DNA from: Balneolaceae bacterium | GTDB taxonomy: Bacteria; Bacteroidota; Rhodothermia; Balneolales; Balneolaceae | Assembly (NCBI GenBank): GCA_009711805.1 | Contig: VEMX01000007.1 | Span: 79,489-143,488 of the forward strand | Length of the DNA stretch: 64,000 bases | Reading direction: 5' to 3' | In this document: positions 36,231 through 44,776 of the stretch, piece after piece | Position numbering within the stretch: the stretch's first letter is position 1 | Layout: every line of letters starts with the position of its first letter | The notes under the pieces: model-generated | Seen by the model: the letters and a program-made list of their open reading frames with translations, nothing else | The model's database searches: none | Told to the model about the DNA's origin: nothing | Position numbers and translations under genes: made by a program

Positions 36231-36253
36231 TCTTTATCATAGATAGACTGAAT

Positions 36254-36388
36254 ATGGATATACAATCTGTCATAGCTATTCTGCTGCTGATACTTAGCAT
36301 TGGGTTTCTTATCTGGAAGTTTGCCGGAAATGTTCTCCGCAAAAAAGGTTCAGGCAATGACTGCGGCCCAGATTGCAAATGCGATTAG
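36254..36388 (+). CDS. FeoB-associated Cys-rich membrane protein
   Basis: A 44-residue protein: one membrane helix (IQSVIAILLLILSIGFLIWKF) and a Cys-rich cytoplasmic tip (NDCGPDCKCD). This matches the small proteins often encoded right after feoB in Bacteroidota and Firmicutes. They are thought to assist FeoB, but the mechanism is unclear. The start at 36254 is 23 bp after feoB. A longer frame upstream lies inside feoB and is not used. Confidence 0.82.
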   Translation: MDIQSVIAILLLILSIGFLIWKFAGNVLRKKGSGNDCGPDCKCD

Positions 36389-36405
36389 GGGATTATAGAT
36401 TTCAT

Positions 36406-36577
36406 GCAACTCAGCATTTCATCAGCGGGCCTCTGCGAGAGAAGAGTAGTTGGGAAAAGGCTGGAGAGGTTGGTTTGGGTAGTGTGGTTTCACGCGGATT
36501 TTCGCAGAGTAGGGCGCGGAGTTTCGCGGAGGGGTGGCGGGGTTGTTTGCAGGCCTGGTGATGGCACATTGAAATTC
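36406..36577 (-). repeat. CTGCGAG-family intergenic repeat, unit 5 (inverted)
   Basis: First of three units in the gap 36389-37023, opposite in orientation to the 10-kb array: AACTCAGC, GGCCTCTGCGAGAG, GGTTGGTTTGGGTAGTG core, CGCGGAGTTTCGCGG, then GCAGGCCTGGTGATGGC. Confidence 0.85.
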
Positions 36578-36611
36578 ATCAGTCGTACTAGCCCCTATAC
36601 AGAAATCTGTA

Positions 36612-36798
36612 TTCCAAAACCATCTGCGCAACTCAGCGGTTCATCTGCGGGCCTCTGCGAGAAAAGGGAAGTGGGGAAAAGGCTGGGGAGGTTGGTTTGG
36701 GTAGTGTGGTTTCACGCGGATTCTCGCAGAGTAGGGCGCGGAGTTTCGCGGAGGGGTGGCGGGGTTGTTTGCAGGCCTGGTGATGGCACATTGAAATT
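36612..36798 (-). repeat. CTGCGAG-family intergenic repeat, unit 6 (inverted)
   Basis: Second inverted unit, 222 bp after unit 5 and almost identical to it over GGTTGGTTTGGGTAGTG to GCAGGCCTGGTGATGGC. Between units lies the same kind of variable linker seen at 10 kb. Confidence 0.85.
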
Positions 36799-36822
36799 CC
36801 TGCACTCATGCCTATCCGGTAT

Positions 36823-36966
36823 TCCCAAACCATCTGCGTAACTCAGCGGTTCATCAGCGGGCCTCTGCGAGAGAAAAGAGATTGAAAAAAGGCTGGGGAG
36901 CTTGGTTTGGATAGTATAGTTTCACGCGGAGTTTCGCGGAGTGAGGTCAGAGGTGGTGAAGGTCGT
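36823..36966 (-). repeat. CTGCGAG-family intergenic repeat, unit 7 (inverted)
   Basis: Third inverted unit, more diverged (GGATAGTATAG core) and shorter. It ends about 60 bp before the stop codon of the convergent methyltransferase gene. The remaining bases to 37023 hold nothing recognisable. Confidence 0.8.
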
Positions 36967-37023
36967 TTCTATTCAAATGTTGTCAACGATTTATTTAACA
37001 TCTACACGGGTGATGAATAAAAC

Positions 37024-37785
37024 TCACTTTTTAACTGCTACAACTATAAACCGTTCAGAAACGGTTTCTTCAAAATCTGCTCCTTTATAATTCCCCATCG
37101 TCTGTTCTACCTGAAAACCACGTTTTGTTAATTCAGAAACAAACCACTGAGGTTCATACAATTTCACCCTCTCTATATAGTTCTTCGATCCATCCAGTTT
37201 TGGCCCGCTGAATTCAATCTCTTTTTTTATTACATCTCCCTCAACTTGCCGTTTTATCTTATACTCTATTCCGTCAAAAGCCCCCTCTGAGTGTGGCTCA
37301 AAATCCGCTCTCACTTTTCGGGCGTTCATAAAATCAATTATAATTTTACCGCCCTTTCGGACCATAGCATTTTGAGCGTCCAGAACTTTCATGTTTTCGG
37401 TGTCGTTATCATAATATCCAAAGGTGGTAAACAGGTTTATGATAGCATCGAATTTCTTACCGTTTAAGGGATGACGCATATCCCTGATTTGAAATGAAAT
37501 ATTATCCAGCTTTAGTTTTTCTGTCTTTCTACGGGCGGTGTCAATGGCTTCCTCAGATAAATCAATGCCGGTGACCGTATATCCTTGCTGAGCAAAGTAG
37601 AGCGAATGGCGACCACGGCCGCATCCCAAATCAAGAATTTCCGGAAACTCATCAACGGGTATAATCTGTTCTATTAATCTTCCCAGGCAGGCCGCTTCCG
37701 CCTCATCCCTGTTGGCATACAATTTTTCATAAAGTGGGCTGTCAAACCACTGTTTAAACCAGTTCATTGATTCTTCTTCCTTCAT
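37024..37785 (-). CDS. Class I SAM-dependent methyltransferase
   Basis: A 253-residue soluble protein with the methyltransferase fold: motif I ILDLGCGRGRH (50-60), the acidic end of strand 2 VTGIDLSEEAI, motif around FDAIINLFTTFGYY, and GGKIIIDFMNA. The C-terminal third is the variable substrate domain. The substrate is not evident. The ATG at 37785 is used; a second ATG six codons later is possible. It has a 177-bp gap to the amidohydrolase upstream on the same strand, containing an inverted repeat. Confidence 0.86.
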   Translation of the reverse strand: MKEEESMNWFKQWFDSPLYEKLYANRDEAEAACLGRLIEQIIPVDEFPEILDLGCGRGRHSLYFAQQGYTVTGIDLSEEAIDTARRKTEKLKLDNISFQIRDMRHPLNGKKFDAIINLFTTFGYYDNDTENMKVLDAQNAMVRKGGKIIIDFMNARKVRADFEPHSEGAFDGIEYKIKRQVEGDVIKKEIEFSGPKLDGSKNYIERVKLYEPQWFVSELTKRGFQVEQTMGNYKGADFEETVSERFIVVAVKK

Positions 37786-37885
37786 TCGCTAATGATATAC
37801 CCCTTGGTAAAAAATGTGATCCCATCAGGATAACAAGATACCGATTTCATTATTCTCTTTTTATTTGCTATCAGATGATATTCGG

Positions 37886-37931
37886 TATGTAACGTTCTTC
37901 CAACCTAAGAAGAAATGCGGTACGTTACATA
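37886..37931. repeat. Inverted repeat between amidohydrolase and methyltransferase genes
   Basis: TATGTAACGT (37886-37895) pairs with ACGTTACATA (37922-37931), and an inner TCTTC pairs with GAAGA (37909-37913). An 8-nt bulge makes it asymmetric. It lies just after the amidohydrolase stop on the minus strand, without a T run, so it may be a weak terminator, an operator or an RNA-processing hairpin. Confidence 0.45.
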
Positions 37932-37962
37932 TCGTATTTCAGCTATCGTAATTTTCTCTTTG

Positions 37963-40900
37963 TTACTGATCTACACCAGGCACTTTGTCGGGGGCATCGT
38001 GCTGCCACCAGAATGTACCTCGTTCTTCTTTATTTGGGAAAACTTCATCCAGAGTATCCCCCTCGTACATATATCCATTTTTGAGGATGTATGAAATAGA
38101 GGTTGTATTTCGGATATCATTCAGTGGGTTTTTGTCCAGAATCACAAGGTCAGCCACCTTTCCAGCTTCCACTGTTCCCAGATCCTGGTCCAGGCCAATT
38201 GCTTCGGCCCCTAATATAGTCGCCGTTTTAAGAGCGTCATGCTCCGACATCCCGCCAGACTGCATTGCCCACAGCTCCCAATGATATCCAAGCCCCTGAA
38301 GCTGTCCGTGACTTCCTACCCCGGCTCTTCCTCCGGCTTCCACCAGGTCTTTTACAAACACTCCCAGCTCTTCAAATACGTGTTCTTCTTTCATAAACCA
38401 GCCGGCCCCTCGTCTTCTTGTATGAGCGTCCAGGTTTTCATGAGGCGTAAATAGCTGCATCTTCTTATTGTCATGAGGACGCTCAGTTGCATAGTAATAG
38501 TTTTCGGCCCAGGGACCACCATATGCAACTAATAATGTTGGGGTATATACGGTTCTCGAAAAGGATACCAGGTCTATCACATCTTTATATAATGGGAAAA
38601 TCGGAAATGAGTGTTCATGTCCGGGGTATCCATCAATCACCTGGGTCAGGTTTTCTTTGAAATCCAGGGAGCCCTCGGTGGTGGGCATCAGCTTTTGCTC
38701 TTTGGCTGCCTGTATAATCCATTGACGCTGCTCCCTGTTCCCTGCCCCATACATCTTTATGGTTTTGGTATCATAGTATTCACTATACCGTTTTAACACA
38801 TCCCGTGCATGATCAAGGTCTTTAATATTTTCGCTGCTAAAGACTCCCGGACCTGTAGAATATACCCTGGGGCCCAGTAGTTTCCCGGCATGTACCAAAT
38901 CCCCATATGTCAGCACATCGGTAGTAGCAGTTTGCGGATCGCGGGTGGTTATCACCCCAAAAGCCAGGTTCACCAAATACGACCATAACTCTCCGCGGTG
39001 CAGGTTTACCGGCACTCTGAAATGAGCATGTGTATCTACAAAACCAGGTATAATCGTTTTACCCGCCATATCCTTTACTTCGGCCTCTTCCGGAATGTCT
39101 ACGGACCCTCTTTCCCCTACTGCTTCAATTCGGTTATTCCGAATAACCAGATCCGCATTTTCTATTACTTCATCTCCCCGCATGGTGATGACGGTAGCTC
39201 CCCTGAGAGCCAACACGCCTTTGGGAAGATCCCGATCAGCCATTACTGTTATCCTGATCTCATCGGGCTGATAGCCTTCATCTTCCTTTTCATCATCTTC
39301 GGAGGTTTCCTTGCTTTCTTCTTCTTTTTCCTTCTCCTCTTCCTTCTCTTTCTCAGCTTCTTCAGCGGCTTCAAGGCTGTCCTTATAGGCCTCTTCAGCT
39401 TCAAAGTCATAGATCATATGCGCATTGCCTATCGACCAATGCACCTTCTCCGCATCCCAACTCCAGGCAGGGAATTGCCCACCTATGTCGGTAAGCTGAG
39501 TACTTGGGAATGAACTGGAAGATCCGCCTACAGAAATAGAAGGTGCTTCACCACCTACCTGGGGTACGGTAACCACAAAGAGGTTATTATTAACCTGGGC
39601 CAGGGCCTGATCACCTTCCGGGGCCATCTCAATCCAGGATGCTCTTGGCCGGAATGATGAACCGGGGGCACTTTTTCCCCTTACCTGTACATGTTCCTTC
39701 TCATCGGTTCCATCCCAACGAATGGAGGTTAACCCATCTCTTCCTGAAAGATAAATCCGGTCCGAAGCTTTCACAAAATGCGGATTAGACCTTCCATTAG
39801 TATAGGTGATAAAATTGTTCTCGCTGCCTTCGACATCAATCCAGATCAAATCACTGGTTCCTCTGAATGCCGAACGGCGGGTTGCATTCCTGAAGTCCTG
39901 GGGCTGCCCTTTTATAAGTACAATGCGGGAACCATCATTATTCCAAACCGGATCCTGAAATACTCCCTCCTCTTTATTTAGTTGTTTGAGGCTCCGGCCG
40001 TTAGGTTTCACCTTATAGACCTTACCGCTCTCGGGTGTCCAGCTTACAAATGCAATCCACTTGCCATCCGGCGACCATACCGGCTGAGCCTGTGTTTCAT
40101 CAAGATCTACCAGTTTTTTAGGCTCTCCATCTGGGAGCTTCATAGTATACACTTCATTCAAAGCTGTAAAAGCCAGTGTTTTGCCATCCGGAGAGGGCAC
40201 GGCATCGCGGATCTGTGTAATTTCGAACTGAGGGGTATCCTTGATGGGGTAGTCGAAATCCAGCTCGGGTCCCAGTTCAATACTTGAATTGACACTAAAA
40301 GGAATTTCCTCAGCCTCTCCCCCCTCAATTGGGATTTTCCATATTTTCCCGCCATAAGAAGTTACCACAAACTTGTTGTCAGGAGTGAACGACATTCCCG
40401 GCAGCACATCCCGGGAGGCTCTGGATTCCTGGTCGTCGTGCTGCACCGGATAAGCCAGCCAGCTTTCATCGCCTGTCTCCAGGTTTCTTTTCACCAAACC
40501 CGTATGCTCTTCAAACCTTGAACCATATACCAGCCATTTACCATCACTGGATAATGTAGGTCTGAAAGATGATCCATAGCGGTTTGTCTGAGTGGTAATA
40601 TCTCCCGTTTCCCGGTCATAGGTGGCGATCTGGTATTGCGGGAGTGAAGCGTTATAATCCCAACTTCCCGATCTTCTTGAAAACCATATATAGCGGTCAT
40701 CTTTCCCAAAAGTTCCTTCCAACATTCTGAGGTTAGAGGGTTCATCAACCAGTGCAGTACCTGATCCACCTTCTATATGATACATCCAGATCTTGTGGTT
40801 GCCCGGGCTATTCTTAGAAGCTATCACATAGTTTCCGTCCGGCATCCATTCAGGCGATTGATATTCATTACTCTTGCCGCCTGTTAGCGCTTCTTTTTCA

Positions 40901-41310
40901 TCGGTTTCCAAATCATAAATCCAGACGGCTTCCCCACCTGAAGCATCAGAGATATATGCAATCTTTTTACCGTCGGGACTGTAGCGGGGCTGGCTGTCGA
41001 ACTGCATACCGCTGGTAAGCTGAGTAGCCTCTCCCCCTTGCATGGGCAGGAGATACAAATCTCCTAAGAAATCGAAAACGATGGTTTCCCCATCGGGACT
41101 CACATCTACGGCGATCCAGGATCCTTCATTTAAATCGAAACTAAATTCTCTGCCTGCTTCAAGTGGCAGTTCATTCTTCTTTTCTTCTTTGGTGGTATCA
41201 GCTTCCACTGGTTTATCCTGACTAAACCCTTGCTGATACGCAAGTACTCCCATTAGTAATGCAGCCGACACTATTTTTAGCAGGGCTGTCATCGTGTTCT
41301 TGTATTTCAT
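37963..41310 (-). CDS. Exported TolB-propeller amidohydrolase
   Basis: A 1115-residue exported enzyme. The signal peptide (to about residue 31, GFSQ) is followed by a long series of PD40/TolB beta-propeller repeats (patterns like SPDGKKIAYISDASGG and SPDGKWIAFVSWTPESG). A Glu/Lys-rich segment (about 640-677) leads to an amidohydrolase domain with metal motif GFVDTHAHF near 755-763, KMYGAGNREQRQWI, AGVGSHGQ and the closing AGKVADLVILDKNPL. Such proteins are predicted periplasmic or outer-membrane hydrolases acting on amide or peptide-like bonds, substrate unknown. It is a single gene; the 828 bp upstream are repeat-rich. Confidence 0.88.
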   Translation of the reverse strand: MKYKNTMTALLKIVSAALLMGVLAYQQGFSQDKPVEADTTKEEKKNELPLEAGREFSFDLNEGSWIAVDVSPDGETIVFDFLGDLYLLPMQGGEATQLTSGMQFDSQPRYSPDGKKIAYISDASGGEAVWIYDLETDEKEALTGGKSNEYQSPEWMPDGNYVIASKNSPGNHKIWMYHIEGGSGTALVDEPSNLRMLEGTFGKDDRYIWFSRRSGSWDYNASLPQYQIATYDRETGDITTQTNRYGSSFRPTLSSDGKWLVYGSRFEEHTGLVKRNLETGDESWLAYPVQHDDQESRASRDVLPGMSFTPDNKFVVTSYGGKIWKIPIEGGEAEEIPFSVNSSIELGPELDFDYPIKDTPQFEITQIRDAVPSPDGKTLAFTALNEVYTMKLPDGEPKKLVDLDETQAQPVWSPDGKWIAFVSWTPESGKVYKVKPNGRSLKQLNKEEGVFQDPVWNNDGSRIVLIKGQPQDFRNATRRSAFRGTSDLIWIDVEGSENNFITYTNGRSNPHFVKASDRIYLSGRDGLTSIRWDGTDEKEHVQVRGKSAPGSSFRPRASWIEMAPEGDQALAQVNNNLFVVTVPQVGGEAPSISVGGSSSSFPSTQLTDIGGQFPAWSWDAEKVHWSIGNAHMIYDFEAEEAYKDSLEAAEEAEKEKEEEKEKEEESKETSEDDEKEDEGYQPDEIRITVMADRDLPKGVLALRGATVITMRGDEVIENADLVIRNNRIEAVGERGSVDIPEEAEVKDMAGKTIIPGFVDTHAHFRVPVNLHRGELWSYLVNLAFGVITTRDPQTATTDVLTYGDLVHAGKLLGPRVYSTGPGVFSSENIKDLDHARDVLKRYSEYYDTKTIKMYGAGNREQRQWIIQAAKEQKLMPTTEGSLDFKENLTQVIDGYPGHEHSFPIFPLYKDVIDLVSFSRTVYTPTLLVAYGGPWAENYYYATERPHDNKKMQLFTPHENLDAHTRRRGAGWFMKEEHVFEELGVFVKDLVEAGGRAGVGSHGQLQGLGYHWELWAMQSGGMSEHDALKTATILGAEAIGLDQDLGTVEAGKVADLVILDKNPLNDIRNTTSISYILKNGYMYEGDTLDEVFPNKEERGTFWWQHDAPDKVPGVDQ

Positions 41311-41575
41311 AATGCTTTTGTGATAGGTTATAATTTCCCTGCCCGAAGCTAAAAAAATTGGATCAGCACCCCCAATCCTTTTTCAAAATATATCATTAAC
41401 CCATTTAACCCGGGTTATTTACTAAGTCCCAAGTCATGCAGAGAGTGTCTTTTGATGCTTTGATTGGAATGGGGATACAGGAAATGGCTTGTTGGTATGC
41501 TCCGGAACAATCCCGCGGGGGATAAGTGCATATCCTCTTCCGAAGGTTAGAAGATCATTTTTCTTCTTTCCCGGA

Positions 41576-41634
41576 TTAACTGTGATAGGTATGATGGACA
41601 GTGATCAATTGATATCACAGCCTATCACAGTTAA
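41576..41634. repeat. 14-bp perfect inverted repeat with nested palindrome
   Basis: TTAACTGTGATAGG (41576-41589) and CCTATCACAGTTAA (41621-41634) are perfect complements around a 31-nt loop containing GTGAT/ATCAC words that can extend the stem. TGTGATAGG also occurs at about 41320. There is no flanking T run for a terminator on the plus strand. Confidence 0.6.
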
Positions 41635-41830
41635 AAAAGTAAAAAGGCGAAAACGCAGTATAGTGAGAATTGGAGCCTCCCACCGGGCAGAGCAGTTCAG
41701 GATAACCTCGTTGATGGGAGAATTAACCCAAGTCGATATTAAGGAGTCACACAGCAGGTATTGCCTCCCGAAAGGATCCCTTTTGGAAGAAGCATCTCCC
41801 GCCTCGGAGGGAGAAACACCCCAGGTCTGC

Positions 41831-42068
41831 ATTAACCCGGATTATTCACCAAGAAATTTAATCGTAGGCAAGGCGAAGTGGAAATGGGAACGGAAGGGTA
41901 CTGTGGTACCCTGAGTACCCCAATTTTCACTTGAACGCAGCGTACGGGGAAATTTCGCTGCCTAATTCATACCTCAAAATTGGGCTATTACATAAAGCAA
42001 TTCAACGGTAATATATTCAAGTATATAGATCGCTATTTTGCATCCATTCGTGAATAATTCGGGTTAAT
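41831..42068 (+). repeat. MITE-like element with terminal inverted repeats
   Basis: Ends are inverted: ATTAACCCGGATTATTCAC (from 41831) against GTGAATAATTCGGGTTAAT (to 42068), with one mismatch over these 19 bases. The left half can fold into a long imperfect hairpin, with 17-nt arms at 41853-41869 and 41940-41956 around GGGTACTGTGGTACCC. A copy of bases 41832-41958, with one visible difference, lies at 63873-63999. No clear target-site duplication was seen and there is no transposase. The element ends 70 bp before pyrF. Confidence 0.65.
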
Positions 42069-42088
42069 TCTATTCAGCAGCTAAAAGT

Positions 42089-42111
42089 CTTCTTATTTTG
42101 GGAATAAGAAG
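42089..42111 (+). promoter_or_regulatory. Small hairpin or operator before pyrF
   Basis: CTTCTTAT and ATAAGAAG form a perfect 8-bp inverted repeat with a 7-nt loop, 27 nt before the pyrF ATG. TATCTTTT (42115-42122) just after it differs at one base from the TAnnTTTG -7 box. It could be an operator or leader hairpin. Confidence 0.35.
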
Positions 42112-42138
42112 TGTTATCTTTTCCAAAAATTTATTCTC

Positions 42139-42978
42139 ATGACATTTACCAAGAAGCTGGAAACAGCCATCAAAAGTACAAAATCGACCCTTTGTGTGGG
42201 CCTTGATCCAAACCTGGACCTATTACCCCAACCGGTAAAAAATCAGTTTGAAACAGCCGAAGAGCAAGTTACCCATTTCTGTAAACTGGTGATTGATTAC
42301 TCCTTGGGTTACAGTGCAGCCTACAAACCAAACCTTGCTTTCTTTGAAGCTCTGGGACGAAACGGGCTGGGCGTTCTGGAAGAAGTGATCAATCACATTC
42401 CGGATGATAAAATTGTTATAGCTGATGCCAAAAGAGGAGATATCAGTTCCACTGCAGAACATTATAAGAAAACTTTTTTCGATTATTTTGACGTTGATGC
42501 GGTAACCCTGAACCCCTTGATGGGATTTGAAACACTGGAAGCATTTGGCAAAGATGAGAACAAAGCCATCTATGTGTTAACACTCACTTCTAACGCCGGG
42601 GCTATTGATTTTTTCAAAAAACCCTTTGCCCAATTTGACTCCATGGGGCAATATATAGCACACAAGCTTGCCGCAAAGTCGGCTGATTATCAATCACATT
42701 TGGGAATGGTCATTGGAGCAACTCAGGCTGAGGAAGCCTCCCTGGTGATTGAGCAGCATACTAAGGGAGCATTGTTAATTCCGGGAATTGGAGTGCAGGG
42801 AGGCTCTATAAATGAACTCAAAAAGGCGCTCATTAATCATGCAGGCCTACCTCTCATTAATTCCAGCCGTGGGATCATTTATGCGGGTAAAGATCATGAA
42901 AACTGGCCCGAACTGGTTGAAGAAAAAGCCAAGAAAACCCGAAACGAATTAATGCCTATTACTAATCAATATGTCTAA
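42139..42978 (+). CDS. pyrF: Orotidine 5'-phosphate decarboxylase (long form)
   Basis: Final step of UMP synthesis: decarboxylates OMP. The 279 residues and the LCVGLDPNLDLLPQ start fit the long (type 2) subfamily rather than the 230-residue E. coli form. Catalytic D96-A-K98-R-G-D101-I is intact, followed by AVTLNPLMGFETLEAF and the phosphate-site region IPGIGVQGG and NSSRGIIYA. It overlaps rnhA by 8 bp. A MITE-like element and a small hairpin lie just upstream. Confidence 0.95.
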   Translation: MTFTKKLETAIKSTKSTLCVGLDPNLDLLPQPVKNQFETAEEQVTHFCKLVIDYSLGYSAAYKPNLAFFEALGRNGLGVLEEVINHIPDDKIVIADAKRGDISSTAEHYKKTFFDYFDVDAVTLNPLMGFETLEAFGKDENKAIYVLTLTSNAGAIDFFKKPFAQFDSMGQYIAHKLAAKSADYQSHLGMVIGATQAEEASLVIEQHTKGALLIPGIGVQGGSINELKKALINHAGLPLINSSRGIIYAGKDHENWPELVEEKAKKTRNELMPITNQYV

Positions 42979-43414
42979 AAAACCCGAAGTTATTGTATAC
43001 ACTGATGGCGCCTGCAGTGGAAATCCAGGCCCGGGAGGCTGGGGAGCTTTATTAATATGGGGGGGGAAACGAAAAGAAATTTCGGGTGGTCATCCTCAAA
43101 CAACAAACAATCGTATGGAAATGCAGGCAGTTATTGAAGCATTGCGAGCCTTGAAAAAACCCTGCCTGGTTAAAATCCATAGTGACAGTGCACTTATCAT
43201 CAATGCCTTTACACAAGGATGGATTCAAAACTGGCAAAAAAGGGGCTGGCGTAAATCCAATAAAAAGCCCGTGGAAAATAAAGATCTGTGGCAAGAGATG
43301 TTAAAAGTGATGCAGCCTCATGAAGTGAAATGGATTAAAGTAAAAGGACATTCAGGACATCCGCTAAACGACCGGGTGGATGCACTTGCGGTGACCGAAT
43401 CGAAGAAGTTTTAA
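42971..43414 (+). CDS. rnhA: Ribonuclease HI
   Basis: Cuts the RNA strand of RNA-DNA hybrids. 147 residues. The DEDD metal ligands are visible as D12 (VIVYTDGACSGNPGPGGWG), E50 (TNNRMEMQAV), D72 (IHSDSALI) and D137 (NDRVDALA), with the VKGHSGHP loop histidines at 127 and 130. The start overlaps the pyrF end. The gap to the convergent tsaD gene holds a GACGGATGAGGG-type segment shared with the pntB spacer repeats. Confidence 0.96.
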   Translation: MSKKPEVIVYTDGACSGNPGPGGWGALLIWGGKRKEISGGHPQTTNNRMEMQAVIEALRALKKPCLVKIHSDSALIINAFTQGWIQNWQKRGWRKSNKKPVENKDLWQEMLKVMQPHEVKWIKVKGHSGHPLNDRVDALAVTESKKF

Positions 43415-43578
43415 GACGAATGGTGAAGGACGGATGAGGGAAGACAAAGGACGAGCGACATATTCCGACATATGGCAACCTATTCACCAACGATTTGTTG
43501 TTACACTTTCCGGCCGCATTAAGGAAATCTTTTCACCCAAAACGACAAGCTCACTATTAATCTAACAATCGATATTCT

Positions 43579-44562
43579 CTAAAGAGATGAAAAAGGCTTC
43601 AAGTCCAAATCATCATACTGTCCAAGGTCGGCTTTCATTTTCCCGGTGATCGCAATCATGGCGGCATTATCGGTACAATAGCTTATTTTGGGGATATATA
43701 ACTTCAATCCCATCTCTTTAGCCATCTTTTCTGTTTTATCCCGCAACATGGAATTGGCGGAAACTCCTCCGGCCAGCAGGATAGTTTTAACCCCTGTCTG
43801 CTTCACGGCTTTCTTTAACTTTTTAACCAACACTTCAGCAATAGCAAAAGACACACTGGCACAAATATCATTCAGGTGTTCTTTTACAAATGCCTCTTCC
43901 TGATCCCGCACATAATAGAGTGCACTGGTCTTTAATCCAGAAAAGCTAAAATCCAGTCCTTTATGCAACATCGCCTGGGGAAATGTGTGAAAAGCCGGAT
44001 CCCCATCTTTGGAAAGTTTATCAATTTCTGGTCCGGCGGGATAAGGCAGCCCCAATATTTTACCGATTTTGTCAAAAGCTTCTCCTGCGGCGTCATCACG
44101 GGTTTTTCCAATAACCTCATGCTCAAAAGGAGACTTTACATATACCAACTGCGTATGTCCGCCAGAAACAGTGAGAGCCACCAGCGGGAATTCCGGCTCA
44201 TGATCGATAAAATTAGCGTAGATGTGGGCATCCATATGGTTTACACCAATAATGGGGATGTTCCGCGAAGTAGCCAATCCTTTGGCAAAGCATATTCCAA
44301 CCAGTAGCGAACCTAACAAACCGGGCCCCTGGGTTACCGCAATACTATCGATCTCTTCCAGTGAGACACCCGCTTCGTCCAGTGCTTGTTCTACTGTTTG
44401 TGAGATGGTTTTTTGATGGGCTCGTGAAGCCAGTTCGGGGACTACACCTCCAAATTGCAGGTGTATAGACTGGGAGGCAATGATGTTAGATTTGATTCCT
44501 TCAGCAGTAAAAACAGCTGCTGAGGTGTCATCACAAGATGATTCAATAGCTAAAATATTCAT
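43579..44562 (-). CDS. tsaD: tRNA N6-adenosine threonylcarbamoyltransferase
   Basis: Catalytic subunit of the t6A37 tRNA modification system, 327 residues, ASKHA fold. N-terminus MNILAIESSCDDTSAAVF, metal-binding H109 and H113 in NHMDAHIYANF, the nucleotide loops VALTVSGGHTQL and LLAGGVSANSMLRD, and the C-terminal CTDNAAMIA. Partners TsaB, TsaC and TsaE are not in the window. It ends convergent to rnhA. Upstream (44563-44979) lie a repeat fragment and the dnaK terminator. Confidence 0.96.
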   Translation of the reverse strand: MNILAIESSCDDTSAAVFTAEGIKSNIIASQSIHLQFGGVVPELASRAHQKTISQTVEQALDEAGVSLEEIDSIAVTQGPGLLGSLLVGICFAKGLATSRNIPIIGVNHMDAHIYANFIDHEPEFPLVALTVSGGHTQLVYVKSPFEHEVIGKTRDDAAGEAFDKIGKILGLPYPAGPEIDKLSKDGDPAFHTFPQAMLHKGLDFSFSGLKTSALYYVRDQEEAFVKEHLNDICASVSFAIAEVLVKKLKKAVKQTGVKTILLAGGVSANSMLRDKTEKMAKEMGLKLYIPKISYCTDNAAMIAITGKMKADLGQYDDLDLKPFSSL

Positions 44563-44681
44563 GCGTTAAAGATACGAATGTTGTGGGTGAATGACACTTT
44601 TGATGAATGATTTAGGGCGCCGGAGGAATAATAAAAAATCTCCTTTTCATGGTAAGTGATCATTGTGCAACATCCCCGAGA

Positions 44682-44776
44682 CATCGGCTGAGATTGCCGC
44701 GTTGGTGGAAAGTCCCTTCTCTTTCTTACATGCCATCCTCTTCGCGTGCCGTAGACATCCCCACGGAAATGGAAGG
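44682..44776 (-). repeat. Inverted fragment of the 63-kb repeat family
   Basis: Read on the minus strand this gives CCATTTCCGTGGGGATGTC, GTACGGC-type words and CAACGCGGCAATCTC, matching modules at 63122-63160 and 63530-63550. It lies in the tsaD-dnaK gap (44563-44979), which otherwise holds only the dnaK terminator. Confidence 0.55.

Larger units (their letters stand above)
41311..42138. other. 828-bp repeat-rich intergenic region
   Basis: Between the amidohydrolase and pyrF genes. It holds a TTTAACCCGGGTTATTTAC word (41404), a 14-bp perfect inverted repeat (41576-41634), a MITE-like element (41831-42068) and a small hairpin before pyrF. A 141-codon open frame (41489-41914) runs across these elements and shows no protein character, so I do not call it a gene. 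Confidence 0.7.

Noticed and set aside
36404..36841. 145-codon plus-strand frame across the 36-kb repeat array
   Set aside because: Consists of repeated RRVGRGVSRRGGGVVCRPG-type sequence from the repeat units; no start signal or family match.
10042..36966. Possible CRISPR arrays in the repeat clusters
   Set aside because: Units are about 150-195 bp with variable linkers, not 25-40-bp repeats with uniform spacers, and no cas gene is present.
38998..39513. 171-codon plus-strand frame with a Phe/Leu-rich run
   Set aside because: Antisense to the Glu/Lys linker of the amidohydrolase; the Phe run is the complement of GAA/GAG-rich DNA.
41489..41914. 141-codon plus-strand frame between the amidohydrolase and pyrF genes
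   Set aside because: It crosses the 14-bp inverted repeat and the MITE-like element, its end is encoded by the repeat also found at 63.9 kb, and the protein has no domain-like pattern.
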